Source: a virus. From it: a stretch of DNA of 25,041 nt. Below the pieces are notes generated by a model. That model was not told the origin of the DNA. It ran no database searches and saw only the letters and a list, made by a program, of their open reading frames with translations. Location of the stretch: positions 1 to 25,041 of IMG/VR virus record IMGVR_UViG_3300020447_000012; one strand, written 5' to 3'. Every line of letters starts with the position of its first letter. Within the stretch, counting starts at the first letter, position 1. A program made the position numbers and the translations under genes. This document shows, piece by piece, positions 1 through 6,908 of this stretch.

Positions 1-249
1 GATATGAAAGAACGTGGCATTCGCCCGCGTATGGCTCATATAGAAGCCGTTAGCCCAAGAAGTGCTGAAAAGGGGTTTGCATCTGGCCAGTTCATATTGA
101 TTGAACATTTAGGGTGGACGCGACCGGTAAAACTGACATATAAAGATGGCTCGGAAAAGAAGGTGTATTTCACCATTCCCGAAAAGATCGAATGCTGGGT
201 AGAAGATGTAAACGTGGAAAACATTCCACTAATTGAAAGCAGTATCTAA
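1..249 (+). CDS. Conserved phage protein, C-terminal part (GroES-like barrel possible)
   Basis: The reading frame is open to the left edge, so the gene is probably cut; an ATG at position 4 could also be the start (81 aa). The visible part has the pattern RPRMAHIEAVSP, then GQFILIEHLGWTR, then a short strand ending in FTIPEKI. This layout (a 'PRWAxVxAVGP ... VGDxILVEHxxWTR' series of beta strands) resembles small proteins of T4-type phages that are sometimes labelled co-chaperonin GroES-like; that name is from memory of the family and is not proven here. Its stop lies one base before the start codon of the clamp loader gene, so the two are probably co-translated. No catalytic residues are apparent. 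Confidence 0.6.
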   Translation, partial: DMKERGIRPRMAHIEAVSPRSAEKGFASGQFILIEHLGWTRPVKLTYKDGSEKKVYFTIPEKIECWVEDVNVENIPLIESSI

Positions 250-250
250 T

Positions 251-1174
251 ATGCGTTTATGGGTAGAAAAATACGCTCCCAATACAATAGATGAATACAT
301 TTTCAAAGATGATGAAACCCGCTCCATGGTTCAGTCGTGGATTGATAGGGGTTATACTGACAATTTATTGTTAGTAGGACCACCGGGTACGGGTAAGACA
401 TCGCTTTCGCGTGTTTTAATTAACGAGCTTGATATCGACGATTCGGATGTGATCAAAATCAATGCCTCCCGTGAAGGCAATATTGAAACTATGCGAACCG
501 TTATCCAAAGCTTTATCCAGTCGGGTGGATGGGGCTCTAAATTCCGATATGTCATTATGGATGAAGCGGACGGTATAACGGCTGCTGCACAAGATTCACT
601 TCGCTCTGACATAAGTGATAACGAACAACACGTTCGTTGGATTTTCACTGCCAACGCCAAACATAAAATTGCTCCTGCACTACTTGATAGGTGCATGGTG
701 ATTGAAGTTGATAAGCCTAGTAGAGATCAATTGTTGGAAAAACTTGTTCATATCATTGAACAAGAAAATGTAAAATTTAGTGAGGATGATGATCCTGTTG
801 AAATAATTGAAGAAATTTTAAACCTTCATTATCCGTCAGTACGAAAATGTATTAGGACATTGGATGCTAGTGTGCAGAATGGAATACTGCATCGGGTAAA
901 GTCTCAAGTAGCCATCGATGAAGATTGGAAATTTGAAATCTACAATGCATTTAAAGCGGGCAATCCAACAAATGGTAGAAACTTAATAGCAGAACATCTT
1001 ACCAAAGAAGAAATAGATGATTATTTATTATGGTTGAGTGAGAATTTGGACTTGACCCCAAACCCGTGTGTCGCTATAGTTCGAATACATGAAGGGTTGG
1101 TGTCTAATAGAATGTCTGCTTCTCCGGAAATTACATTAGCGGCAACACTGGTCCGAATTACACAGGAGATTTGA
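251..1174 (+). CDS. Clamp loader AAA+ subunit (T4 gp44-like)
   Basis: ATPase subunit of the sliding-clamp loader, which opens the clamp and places it on primer-template DNA. The 307-aa product is close to T4 gp44 (319 aa). Visible motifs: N-terminal WVEKYAP (typical 'W.EKYRP' of clamp loaders), Walker A GPPGTGKTS at residues 43-51, Walker B VIMDEAD at 101-107, sensor 1 TAN at 133-135, and LLDRC at 144-148, the equivalent of the SRC arginine-finger motif with D in place of S. The start at ATG 251 was preferred to an upstream TTG (233) because it begins at the conserved motif and abuts the previous stop. The small loader subunit (gp62) expected next in T4 is not recognisable; a Cys-rich protein sits there instead. 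Confidence 0.93.
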   Translation: MRLWVEKYAPNTIDEYIFKDDETRSMVQSWIDRGYTDNLLLVGPPGTGKTSLSRVLINELDIDDSDVIKINASREGNIETMRTVIQSFIQSGGWGSKFRYVIMDEADGITAAAQDSLRSDISDNEQHVRWIFTANAKHKIAPALLDRCMVIEVDKPSRDQLLEKLVHIIEQENVKFSEDDDPVEIIEEILNLHYPSVRKCIRTLDASVQNGILHRVKSQVAIDEDWKFEIYNAFKAGNPTNGRNLIAEHLTKEEIDDYLLWLSENLDLTPNPCVAIVRIHEGLVSNRMSASPEITLAATLVRITQEI

Positions 1175-1176
1175 CG

Positions 1177-1956
1177 GTGAGTGATGTAATTTGGCAAGGT
1201 GTTATACGTAAAACCAAACTCGGCGAATTGACGAAATCCATCAAAAACGACAATGTTGCTGTGGGTGTTCTAAAACATATAAGTTGGTTGGATGATAAAG
1301 TTCGCGCCGCTGGTCCGAAAGTTGTGATTGGACAATTCGATGATGCGTCCGATCTAAAAGAATTAAACGAACAGCGCAACTTGGATGAATTGATCGAAGT
1401 AACGGCGGAATCCATTGTAATGGATGTTGAGATGGCAGAGCGATTGGAAAAAGCTTTGTCAGCGGCAATTTCTGCTGCCCGTTCATATCAATATGGCGAT
1501 GATGATGTCGAATATCATTTGGCCAAATTTATGAACCTTTCAGAAAACCGTGGCGCAACCTTCCAACGTATTTCGGACAACCATTTGCGTGTGTTGAAAA
1601 CGATCCCCGATATCAGGGTATCCGTTGGCAAACTTACTATTGTTGGTGAAGACAAAATTCCCATAGAAGTTCCTGTAAACACGACGTGGTTCGCCCCAAA
1701 CGGCGAACTGTGTGATGTGTTTTTATATTCAAAACCGCCTGCTGGAACTATTAAAACATCATCGCGAAAGGATACCTGTATAGGCTGTGGAGAGCCCAAA
1801 GACGATTGCTACTGTGATCCTTGCATGGCGTGCGGTGAACCCGATCACTTGTGTGATTGTGAGGAATGTCCGTCCTGTAGCAGACCGGAAGACTCTTGTA
1901 TTTGTGAAGAATGTGAGGAATGTCACAGTCAACCACTCGACTGTACTTGTTATTAA
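1177..1956 (+). CDS. Unknown protein with four C-terminal CxxC-x6-CxC repeats
   Basis: A 259-aa protein of no recognised family. The first ~200 residues look like a mixed alpha/beta domain with a charged helix (VEMAERLEKALSAAISAAR). The last 60 residues hold four tandem units of the form C-x2-C-x6-C-x-C, spaced 14-16 residues apart (CIGCGEPKDDCYC, CMACGEPDHLCDC, CPSCSRPEDSCIC, CEECHSQPLDCTC), giving sixteen cysteines that could bind several zinc ions. GTG 1177 was chosen because AGGAG lies 8 nt upstream, whereas TTG 1171 is only 2 nt from it. The gene overlaps no neighbour seriously and sits where T4 carries gp62, just after the gp44-like gene, so a replisome role is possible but is inference only. 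Confidence 0.85.
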   Translation: MSDVIWQGVIRKTKLGELTKSIKNDNVAVGVLKHISWLDDKVRAAGPKVVIGQFDDASDLKELNEQRNLDELIEVTAESIVMDVEMAERLEKALSAAISAARSYQYGDDDVEYHLAKFMNLSENRGATFQRISDNHLRVLKTIPDIRVSVGKLTIVGEDKIPIEVPVNTTWFAPNGELCDVFLYSKPPAGTIKTSSRKDTCIGCGEPKDDCYCDPCMACGEPDHLCDCEECPSCSRPEDSCICEECEECHSQPLDCTCY

Positions 1957-1958
1957 TC

Positions 1959-2771
1959 ATGGATTTCGAAACAATAAAATCTCAACATATGAATATTGGT
2001 CTTATTCCGGCCAATGGTTTGCCCACATATTCTGAAAGGTGGATTAGAAGTCGTAGACAGATTCAAAGGAATTTTGAAATTGAAATATTGAATATGCTGA
2101 TTGATCTAAATCCACAGGCGCAGCATTTCATGATCGAATCCCCATGTCTTGTCACTCGTGATATGGTTAATGAGAATTACACCAATCAAGATATGTTTGT
2201 CCAATATTCGAATGAAAACGAACAACTGGTGCTTCGTCCCGAGACCACACCAGCATCATATGCATATGCAAAAAAACTTCTTGGCACAAACAGACAATCG
2301 AACGTTAAGCCGCCTTTGGTAGTATATCAAACCAATAAATCGTTTCGTCGCGAAACGGATCACGTCGTTAAAAATATGAGGCTGAAAGAATTTTATCAAT
2401 TGGAGTTCCAATTCATCTATTCAGCAGACACGAAAAACGATTACCATGCTCGTGTCCTCGAAAACATTTTAAATGTGTTTAACCGAGCAATCCCCGCCAT
2501 TGATTGCCATACGATACCGTCTGACCGTCTTCCTTCATATTCAGAAAAAACCACAGATGTTGAAACGCATATACAGTCCCAAGAATTCAAAGTGCCGGAT
2601 TCCCTCGAACTGTGTTCAATATCTACTAGAACAGACTTCAATCATCCGTATTCTTTTCATTACACTAATAAAAAAGGTGAAAAAATAGAAAAACCTATAG
2701 ATTTCAAAGTGTTAGAAATTGCAATCGGTTTAGATAGGTGCGTGTTCGCACATTTGATGAGTATTCCCTAG
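1959..2771 (+). CDS. Class II aminoacyl-tRNA synthetase-like core, glycyl type
   Basis: A 270-aa protein with the three class II synthetase signatures. Motif 1 region: IESPCLVTRDMV (residues 59-70). A GlyRS-like LRPETTP (92-98) precedes motif 2, FRRE (129-132) followed by LKEFYQLEFQFI, matching the GlyRS/ProRS pattern 'FRNE...REFxxxExxxF'. ELCSISTRTDFN (217-228) resembles the GlyRS 'ElxGIadRtDyDL' segment. Motif 3 is IAIGLDR (254-260). The motif 2 and motif 3 arginines that bind ATP are kept, so adenylate formation is plausible. The protein ends right after motif 3, so the anticodon-binding domain of full GlyRS is absent. ATG 1959 lies 2 nt after the previous stop, so co-expression with the clamp loader operon is likely. 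Substrate and true role are unknown. Confidence 0.82.
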   Translation: MDFETIKSQHMNIGLIPANGLPTYSERWIRSRRQIQRNFEIEILNMLIDLNPQAQHFMIESPCLVTRDMVNENYTNQDMFVQYSNENEQLVLRPETTPASYAYAKKLLGTNRQSNVKPPLVVYQTNKSFRRETDHVVKNMRLKEFYQLEFQFIYSADTKNDYHARVLENILNVFNRAIPAIDCHTIPSDRLPSYSEKTTDVETHIQSQEFKVPDSLELCSISTRTDFNHPYSFHYTNKKGEKIEKPIDFKVLEIAIGLDRCVFAHLMSIP

Positions 2772-2782
2772 ATGAGAATGGA

Positions 2783-3244
2783 ATGACTCAATCTAAAAAT
2801 TCACCAACATATGCGTATTCTTGGGATTGTATCAATCGTTCATATGATTGTGACGATTATTTTGAAGTAATGGATTTGGAAGAAGCCTTCGAACGTTCTA
2901 AAAAATATGCGGAAACGTATGGAATCGGCTTTTCTATAAAACGCGGCGTTGCTAAATTTGTATCCCATGAAGAAGCAATGGATCGGGCAGTGAGTCCGAC
3001 TCTGTCTGATTTCATCGAAGACACAATCATCGATGCGTTATATGAAGAGTTCGGGGAATGTGTGGAAAACTACCCCAATTTGGAGGGGTTTGAACCATTC
3101 CTAAAAGAAGCACTTGTGGTATTTTTGAAACAACAGGGAGAATGTCCTTGTTTTTATGTTGAGGAAATAGAAGATTGGTCTTTTGAACAAGTATCACCAT
3201 TAGAATTAATACATAAAGGTAGAAAGGAACAACCAGATGTCTAA
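2783..3244 (+). CDS. Hypothetical phage protein, 153 aa
   Basis: No family is recognised. The product is acidic, with a Tyr/Cys/Asp-rich start (YAYSWDCINRSYDCDDYFEV), a predicted helical middle and a 'FEPFLKEALVVFLKQQG' helix near residue 115, then CPCFYVEEIEDWSFEQ. The end region 'ALVVFLKQQGECPCFYVEEIEDW' is of a kind seen in small T4-type phage proteins of unknown role. ATG 2783 was preferred to an upstream in-frame GTG at 2738 because the latter would lie within the synthetase-like gene. The GA-rich stretch before it is only a weak ribosome binding site. It continues the clamp loader operon 11 nt downstream of the previous stop. Confidence 0.75.
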   Translation: MTQSKNSPTYAYSWDCINRSYDCDDYFEVMDLEEAFERSKKYAETYGIGFSIKRGVAKFVSHEEAMDRAVSPTLSDFIEDTIIDALYEEFGECVENYPNLEGFEPFLKEALVVFLKQQGECPCFYVEEIEDWSFEQVSPLELIHKGRKEQPDV

Positions 3245-3407
3245 CCCCTATGAAAATATGACTTTACAACAGTCTTTACTACATTTGAGTAGCCGATATC
3301 TACGGAAACCGGAATGTAAGGAACTTTGCGAGAATGCGGCTGCCAAGATCACTGATTTGGAAACGCGACTGGAAGAAGCGCATCGTCGTATGAACGATTC
3401 GCGGTAA
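3237..3407 (+). CDS. Small coiled-coil-like protein, 56 aa
   Basis: An ORF of 57 codons from ATG 3237 to TAA 3407 that overlaps the end of the preceding gene by 8 nt. A purine-rich AAAGGAA lies about 9 nt upstream. The product begins MSNPYENMTLQQSLLHLS, has a middle with two cysteines (PECKELCENAAAK) and ends in a charged helix (ITDLETRLEEAHRRMNDS) with heptad-like spacing, so it may form a short coiled coil. Function is unknown. The overlap, upstream purines and operon position support translation, but a protein this short can occur by chance. Confidence 0.55.
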   Translation: MSNPYENMTLQQSLLHLSSRYLRKPECKELCENAAAKITDLETRLEEAHRRMNDSR

Positions 3408-3465
3408 CCTTTCATTTGGTCCTCTATATTCTGGCATCAGATTTGATGGCGCGTTAAATATCCAT

Positions 3466-4254
3466 GTGAGCAAAAAGATTGTACCAATCTTCCCAAGGGA
3501 AGGACAATCCACCAGCAAGAACGCCGCTGGTAAGGCTCATTTGAATATTTCCGCAAATCCAGATAAGAGGACCCCAAACGTGGCAAAACGTAAACCTTCG
3601 TATGCCCGCAATGCGAGCAACGGATATCCAACCTTAATTCCTAGAAACAGAAATCAAAAAAAATTCATGGATAGTATTACACGCAATACTATCACTTTCG
3701 GATTTGGCTCTGCCGGATCAGGAAAAACCTTCATTGCGGCATCCATGGCGGCAGAAGCGCTTCAAAACGGCTTGTGTAGAAAAATTGTTGTATGTAGGCC
3801 AATTGTAGAAGCGGGAGGAGAACGATTGGGGTTCTTGCCCGGAACTTTAGAAGAAAAGTGTAGCCCCTATTTGCAACCGATCTTTGATGTGTTCGATCAG
3901 TTTTGGTATAAGAACCATCACAACACTTTACAAAGTCTTCTTCAAAAAGAAACAATCCAAATTGCACCACTTGCTTATATGCGTGGCAGGAATTTGAGTG
4001 ATTGTTGGGTACTGTGTGATGAAGCTCAAAACATGAATTCCGATATGATGAAGATGTTGTTATCTAGAACTTCTGAAAATACTAAGGTTATTATCACGGG
4101 TGACCCGGATCAACGGGACAATAAAAACGCGGACGGATTTGAAACAGCGATGCATTCGTTGAACGACTGTCCGGATGTTGGTTTCGTCCAGTTTGGAATA
4201 CGTGATGTAGAACGTAGTAAAGTAGTTCAGGACATTCTCCAACGCTGGCCATAA
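3466..4254 (+). CDS. phoH: PhoH-family P-loop ATPase
   Basis: A PhoH-like protein of 262 aa, a family of NTPases common in large phages, often linked to phosphate stress; the biochemical role in phages is not settled. After a basic ~60-residue N-terminal extension, QKKFMDSI leads into Walker A GSAGSGKTF (residues 81-89), then the family's CRPIVEAGGERLGFLPG segment (110-126), a DEAQN Walker B (185-189) and TGDPDQ (211-216). All family marks are present, so it should be active. GTG 3466 is the only plausible start seen; no Shine-Dalgarno sequence lies in front of it, and the N-terminus is less certain than the rest. A perfect 11-bp hairpin begins directly after the stop codon. Confidence 0.92.
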   Translation: MSKKIVPIFPREGQSTSKNAAGKAHLNISANPDKRTPNVAKRKPSYARNASNGYPTLIPRNRNQKKFMDSITRNTITFGFGSAGSGKTFIAASMAAEALQNGLCRKIVVCRPIVEAGGERLGFLPGTLEEKCSPYLQPIFDVFDQFWYKNHHNTLQSLLQKETIQIAPLAYMRGRNLSDCWVLCDEAQNMNSDMMKMLLSRTSENTKVIITGDPDQRDNKNADGFETAMHSLNDCPDVGFVQFGIRDVERSKVVQDILQRWP

Positions 4255-4288
4255 TAATTGTGGGCGGGTTCTCATCTGCCCACAATTA
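4255..4288 (+). terminator. Strong hairpin directly after phoH
   Basis: TAATTGTGGGC (4255-4265) is exactly complementary to GCCCACAATTA (4278-4288), giving an 11-bp stem with a 12-nt loop. It begins one base after the phoH stop and ends 14 nt before the next ATG. There is no T-run on the plus strand after it, so it may be an RNA-stabilising or pausing element rather than a standard intrinsic terminator. Confidence 0.5.
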
Positions 4289-4302
4289 CACTAAATATTC
4301 GT

Positions 4303-4839
4303 ATGTCAGAATACGATTTGATAATTGAAGCACTGGTAAATGGTGCTCCCGAAAAAGAAGTCACCGATGTTCTCACCGAGGGCAAGTTCGATGACAATCT
4401 CCGTGATACCCAAAATTTATATGTTCTTTTGTTTGAGCAGTACGTTGATGAATGCTCTTGCTACGCGTTTAAAGGGTGGGAAAATCTAAAAATTCGTGGT
4501 CGCCCCGTTATTGAAAAATATTGGGTGGAGATCGAATTGGTGGCACCTCAGGAATTTGATTATGAAGGTGGCGTTTCACGCTTACTCGGAAAAAACAAAG
4601 AAAATCGATCCAAGATCACAAAAACTTCCGATGGGACACCTATTCTAAAGGTTAGAATATTGAGAAGCTTGTTGGACCAATTGGAAGAAGAGAATCAAAG
4701 GATCGCACGTCGCGAAGCAGAAGATCAAGGATATGCTCCAAAATCGGATGATGAGCCGGAAAACAACGAACAAGAAGACCCCTTCATGAATAACTTCGAT
4801 AATGAGTTCGGAAACGAACCGGGTGGAGGTCCTTTCTAA
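4303..4839 (+). CDS. Hypothetical protein with acidic SSB-like C-terminal tip, 178 aa
   Basis: No family is recognised. The first 145 residues contain a charged helical start, a Cys pair (ECSCYAFKGW) and a predicted beta segment (PVIEKYWVEIELV), then a long helix (LLDQLEEENQRIARREAEDQ). The last 35 residues are disordered and rich in D, E and N, ending in GGEP-like residues and a terminal Pro-Phe, which recalls the acidic tail and tip of bacterial single-strand DNA-binding proteins (…DIPF). An OB fold cannot be shown from the sequence, so an SSB role is only a suggestion. ATG 4303 follows the hairpin and a CTAAATA sequence (4291-4297). The stop overlaps the next start by one base. Confidence 0.75.
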   Translation: MSEYDLIIEALVNGAPEKEVTDVLTEGKFDDNLRDTQNLYVLLFEQYVDECSCYAFKGWENLKIRGRPVIEKYWVEIELVAPQEFDYEGGVSRLLGKNKENRSKITKTSDGTPILKVRILRSLLDQLEEENQRIARREAEDQGYAPKSDDEPENNEQEDPFMNNFDNEFGNEPGGGPF

Positions 4840-5417
4840 TGAGCAAATTCATCGAACCGGAAAAGTACTATATCAAATCTCTTCGTGACGATTCCCCTGC
4901 CTTTGAAAAAAGTTTTGACAAAATAGAAGAAGCCGTGGAATTCCGAAATGGTTTACTGTTAAATGAATATTTTGACATTGCATACAATGGCGACGATCCA
5001 TTCATCAATAGAATATTGTCAGAAGGATTAATGAACGGCGATTTGGTGGATTTATTAAAGCCAGTGGTTTCTTTTGACGAGTATGTAGCCAAAAATGATA
5101 GCGACAACATCGTATTAGCCTTCTTCATATTAAATGAACCACTTGCTGTCGAACCATTAGCACGTTTTTGCGAAACCGCGTTTGGGGTAGAAGAAGTCGA
5201 TACATCGGATTCTGATGCAATTTCAAACGCAAGCGTTGTTTATGTGGAGTTCAAAAGAACCCCCGATTCCAAACAGCCTTTGTTAGACCTTATGCGGGAT
5301 GTGGCAATTGTAGCTGAAATAGAAATGACCGATTGGATGTTGGTTTTCCCACAAAATGACGGTAAGTATCCGTACGATGAGAAATTGATCGATCTTTATT
5401 TTGAAAAACTAGTGTAA
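4839..5417 (+). CDS. Hypothetical phage protein, 192 aa
   Basis: An acidic soluble protein with no recognised domain. The sequence begins MSKFIEPEKYYIKSLRDD, has a central hydrophobic stretch (NIVLAFFILNEPLAVEPLARF) too polar at its ends to be a clear membrane segment, and a C-terminal part rich in predicted strands (ASVVYVEFKRT, WMLVFPQNDGKYPYDEK). Start and stop overlap both neighbours by one base (TAATG at each end), so it is translated as part of the 4303-6257 block with the spanin genes. Function cannot be assigned. Confidence 0.75.
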   Translation: MSKFIEPEKYYIKSLRDDSPAFEKSFDKIEEAVEFRNGLLLNEYFDIAYNGDDPFINRILSEGLMNGDLVDLLKPVVSFDEYVAKNDSDNIVLAFFILNEPLAVEPLARFCETAFGVEEVDTSDSDAISNASVVYVEFKRTPDSKQPLLDLMRDVAIVAEIEMTDWMLVFPQNDGKYPYDEKLIDLYFEKLV

Positions 5418-5884
5418 TGGCTTTTTTAGCAACCATCATGTCTTTCTTCACTGGCACCAAACTCTTTAGAAACAAGTGGTTTTGGATTGGGATGGTGGTT
5501 GCCGCCTCTTTATTTGTACTTTGGAGAGTAGTTGACAATTACAAAGATGAGATATGGGATCAAATTCAAACACAAATCAGCGCAAATCGTTATAAAAACC
5601 AAGTAGAACTGTTGCAAAACGAATTACATGAATTGCAACAACTAAACCAATCACAATCCGAATTGGTTGCCGACATCCGTGAAACTGCTGCAAATGATTG
5701 GTTGCAATATCAACGAGATTTGGAGCGGATACGATCTTCCGATTTAGAAGGTGGAACTATCGGTCCTTATTTCTCACAAACCATGTTGGACATTACGCGA
5801 GAAGATGGTATATCATTTGAAGAGGCTGTAAGAAATTCAATAGGTTTGGCGGAAGAAGATGATGAAACTGAAAACGATCAGTAA
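5417..5884 (+). CDS. Inner-membrane spanin (Rz-like)
   Basis: A 155-aa protein with an N-terminal membrane segment (WFWIGMVVAASLFVLWRVV, residues 21-39) followed by a long periplasmic-type coiled coil (residues ~55-105, ELLQNELHELQQLNQSQSEL) and an acidic end. This is the layout of the i-spanin, which pairs with a lipoprotein o-spanin to fuse inner and outer membranes at lysis of Gram-negative hosts. The assignment rests mainly on the next gene, which starts inside its 3' end in another frame and encodes a lipoprotein, as in Rz/Rz1-type pairs. No holin or endolysin is seen nearby. An alternative is an unrelated membrane-anchored coiled-coil protein. Confidence 0.75.
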   Translation: MAFLATIMSFFTGTKLFRNKWFWIGMVVAASLFVLWRVVDNYKDEIWDQIQTQISANRYKNQVELLQNELHELQQLNQSQSELVADIRETAANDWLQYQRDLERIRSSDLEGGTIGPYFSQTMLDITREDGISFEEAVRNSIGLAEEDDETENDQ

Positions 5885-6257
5885 ATTGATACTTGTGTCC
5901 GTGCTTGGATTTTCTGTATCAGGGTGTTGGCTTTCTTTCGGCAGAGAAGACCCAACAATAATATATCGAACACAGTACCAAGCTCTAAATCTTCCATCCG
6001 AAGTTACCGAGGATTGTCCAGAATGGGTTAATCCTCCTCGAAGTCTTCTTCCTATTGGTCCAGAGGAAGAACGAATAATGGACGAACGGGATCAAGTTGA
6101 AGCCGCCGATTGGGCGAGAATGATCGCAGTACGCTATCAAATTTGCGAACGGAAGCCCGGACAAGTGCGCGAAGCCCAACAACTAATAAACGATTCCGTT
6201 GAACGGCTAAACGAAGCTGCAAGAAATGCGGACGAGGCCGATAAAGATGGTCGATAA
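5862..6257 (+). CDS. Outer-membrane lipoprotein spanin (Rz1-like)
   Basis: A 131-aa lipoprotein. MKLKTISKLILVSVLGFSVSGC is a signal peptide with basic start, hydrophobic core and lipobox SVSGC, cleaved before Cys22. The mature protein (110 aa) is short and charged, with a PPRSLLPIGPEEE turn and a helical C-terminus (REAQQLINDSVERLNEAARN). It overlaps the i-spanin gene by 23 nt in a different frame. The ATG at 5862 has GGAAG 6 nt upstream; ATG 5859, one codon earlier, is an equal alternative. Expected to sit in the inner leaflet of the outer membrane and bind the periplasmic part of the i-spanin. Identification follows from signal type and overlap, not from sequence homology. Confidence 0.78.
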   Translation: MKLKTISKLILVSVLGFSVSGCWLSFGREDPTIIYRTQYQALNLPSEVTEDCPEWVNPPRSLLPIGPEEERIMDERDQVEAADWARMIAVRYQICERKPGQVREAQQLINDSVERLNEAARNADEADKDGR

Positions 6258-6260
6258 TGT

Positions 6261-6271
6261 CCTATTATGAT
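6261..6271 (+). promoter_or_regulatory. Promoter-like CCTATTATGAT before the ClpP-like gene
   Basis: The 46-bp gap between the o-spanin and peptidase genes holds CCTATTATGAT with a TATGAT -10-like core (6266-6271), 32 nt before the ATG. No TTGACA-like -35 is seen. Near-copies occur in other strand-switch gaps of this window. Confidence 0.4.
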
Positions 6272-6303
6272 TTCGATAGTAATCGAACAACAAGGACATC
6301 AAT

Positions 6304-6900
6304 ATGCGGCATCATCCAGTAAAATACGAATCCGGCAAATATGGTGAACAGGCGTTCGACCTTTTCTCATGGTTGGCCCTATATCGTAAAAAGATTTTCA
6401 TTAATGATATTATTGATGATGATTTGGCAAATATCCTTATTGGTCAAATGTACGCATTGTCTTCCGAGGCTACCCATGAAATAGAGTTTATTATCAACAG
6501 TCCCGGTGGTAGTGTTTATGCTATGAATTGCATTTTGGATGCAATGGACATGATGAAAGAAAAATTCACGGTCAAAACAAAAGTAGCAGGAACGGCTTTT
6601 TCGGCTGCTGCAATTATCCTAACCAATGGGACGTTGGGGCATAGAAGCGCCACCCCGCGTTCCCGCATCATGTTTCACGACATTTCGTCGGGTGGAACAG
6701 GCAAGTTTACCGATCTTGAAGCGAGTTTGGAAGAAACCCGGCATTTGAGAGATAGTATATCCGACACAATCAAATACAACACGTTGATTACGGATGAAAA
6801 TGTCAAGGAATTCATGAGCACTGATAGATATATTGGTGCAGAAGAAGCAATGGAATTGAGTATCATTGATAAAATTTCCAACACCATTGATCAGTATTAG
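6304..6900 (+). CDS. ClpP-type serine peptidase
   Basis: A 198-aa ClpP/crotonase-fold peptidase, the size of a mature bacterial ClpP. FIINSPGGSVYAM (62-74) is the oxyanion-strand motif, GTAFSAAA holds the nucleophile Ser100, RIMFHD holds His125, and STDRYIGAEEA holds Asp174. Spacing between the three (25 and 49 residues) equals that of E. coli ClpP (S97, H122, D171), so the enzyme should be active. No Clp ATPase or scaffold gene is seen, leaving open whether it uses host ClpX/ClpA, works alone, or is a prohead-type protease. It lies in a replication/lysis neighbourhood, not beside capsid genes. AAGGAC lies 7 nt upstream of the ATG and a promoter-like motif further upstream. Confidence 0.88.
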   Translation: MRHHPVKYESGKYGEQAFDLFSWLALYRKKIFINDIIDDDLANILIGQMYALSSEATHEIEFIINSPGGSVYAMNCILDAMDMMKEKFTVKTKVAGTAFSAAAIILTNGTLGHRSATPRSRIMFHDISSGGTGKFTDLEASLEETRHLRDSISDTIKYNTLITDENVKEFMSTDRYIGAEEAMELSIIDKISNTIDQY

Positions 6901-6908
6901 GAAGCACC

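Noticed and set aside
352-696. Minus-strand open frame of 114 codons
   Set aside because: It is fully antisense to the clamp loader ATPase core, whose Walker and sensor motifs settle the true frame.
1177-1956. gp62 clamp loader small subunit
   Set aside because: Position fits, but length and the Cys-repeat tail differ and no shared motif was recognised.
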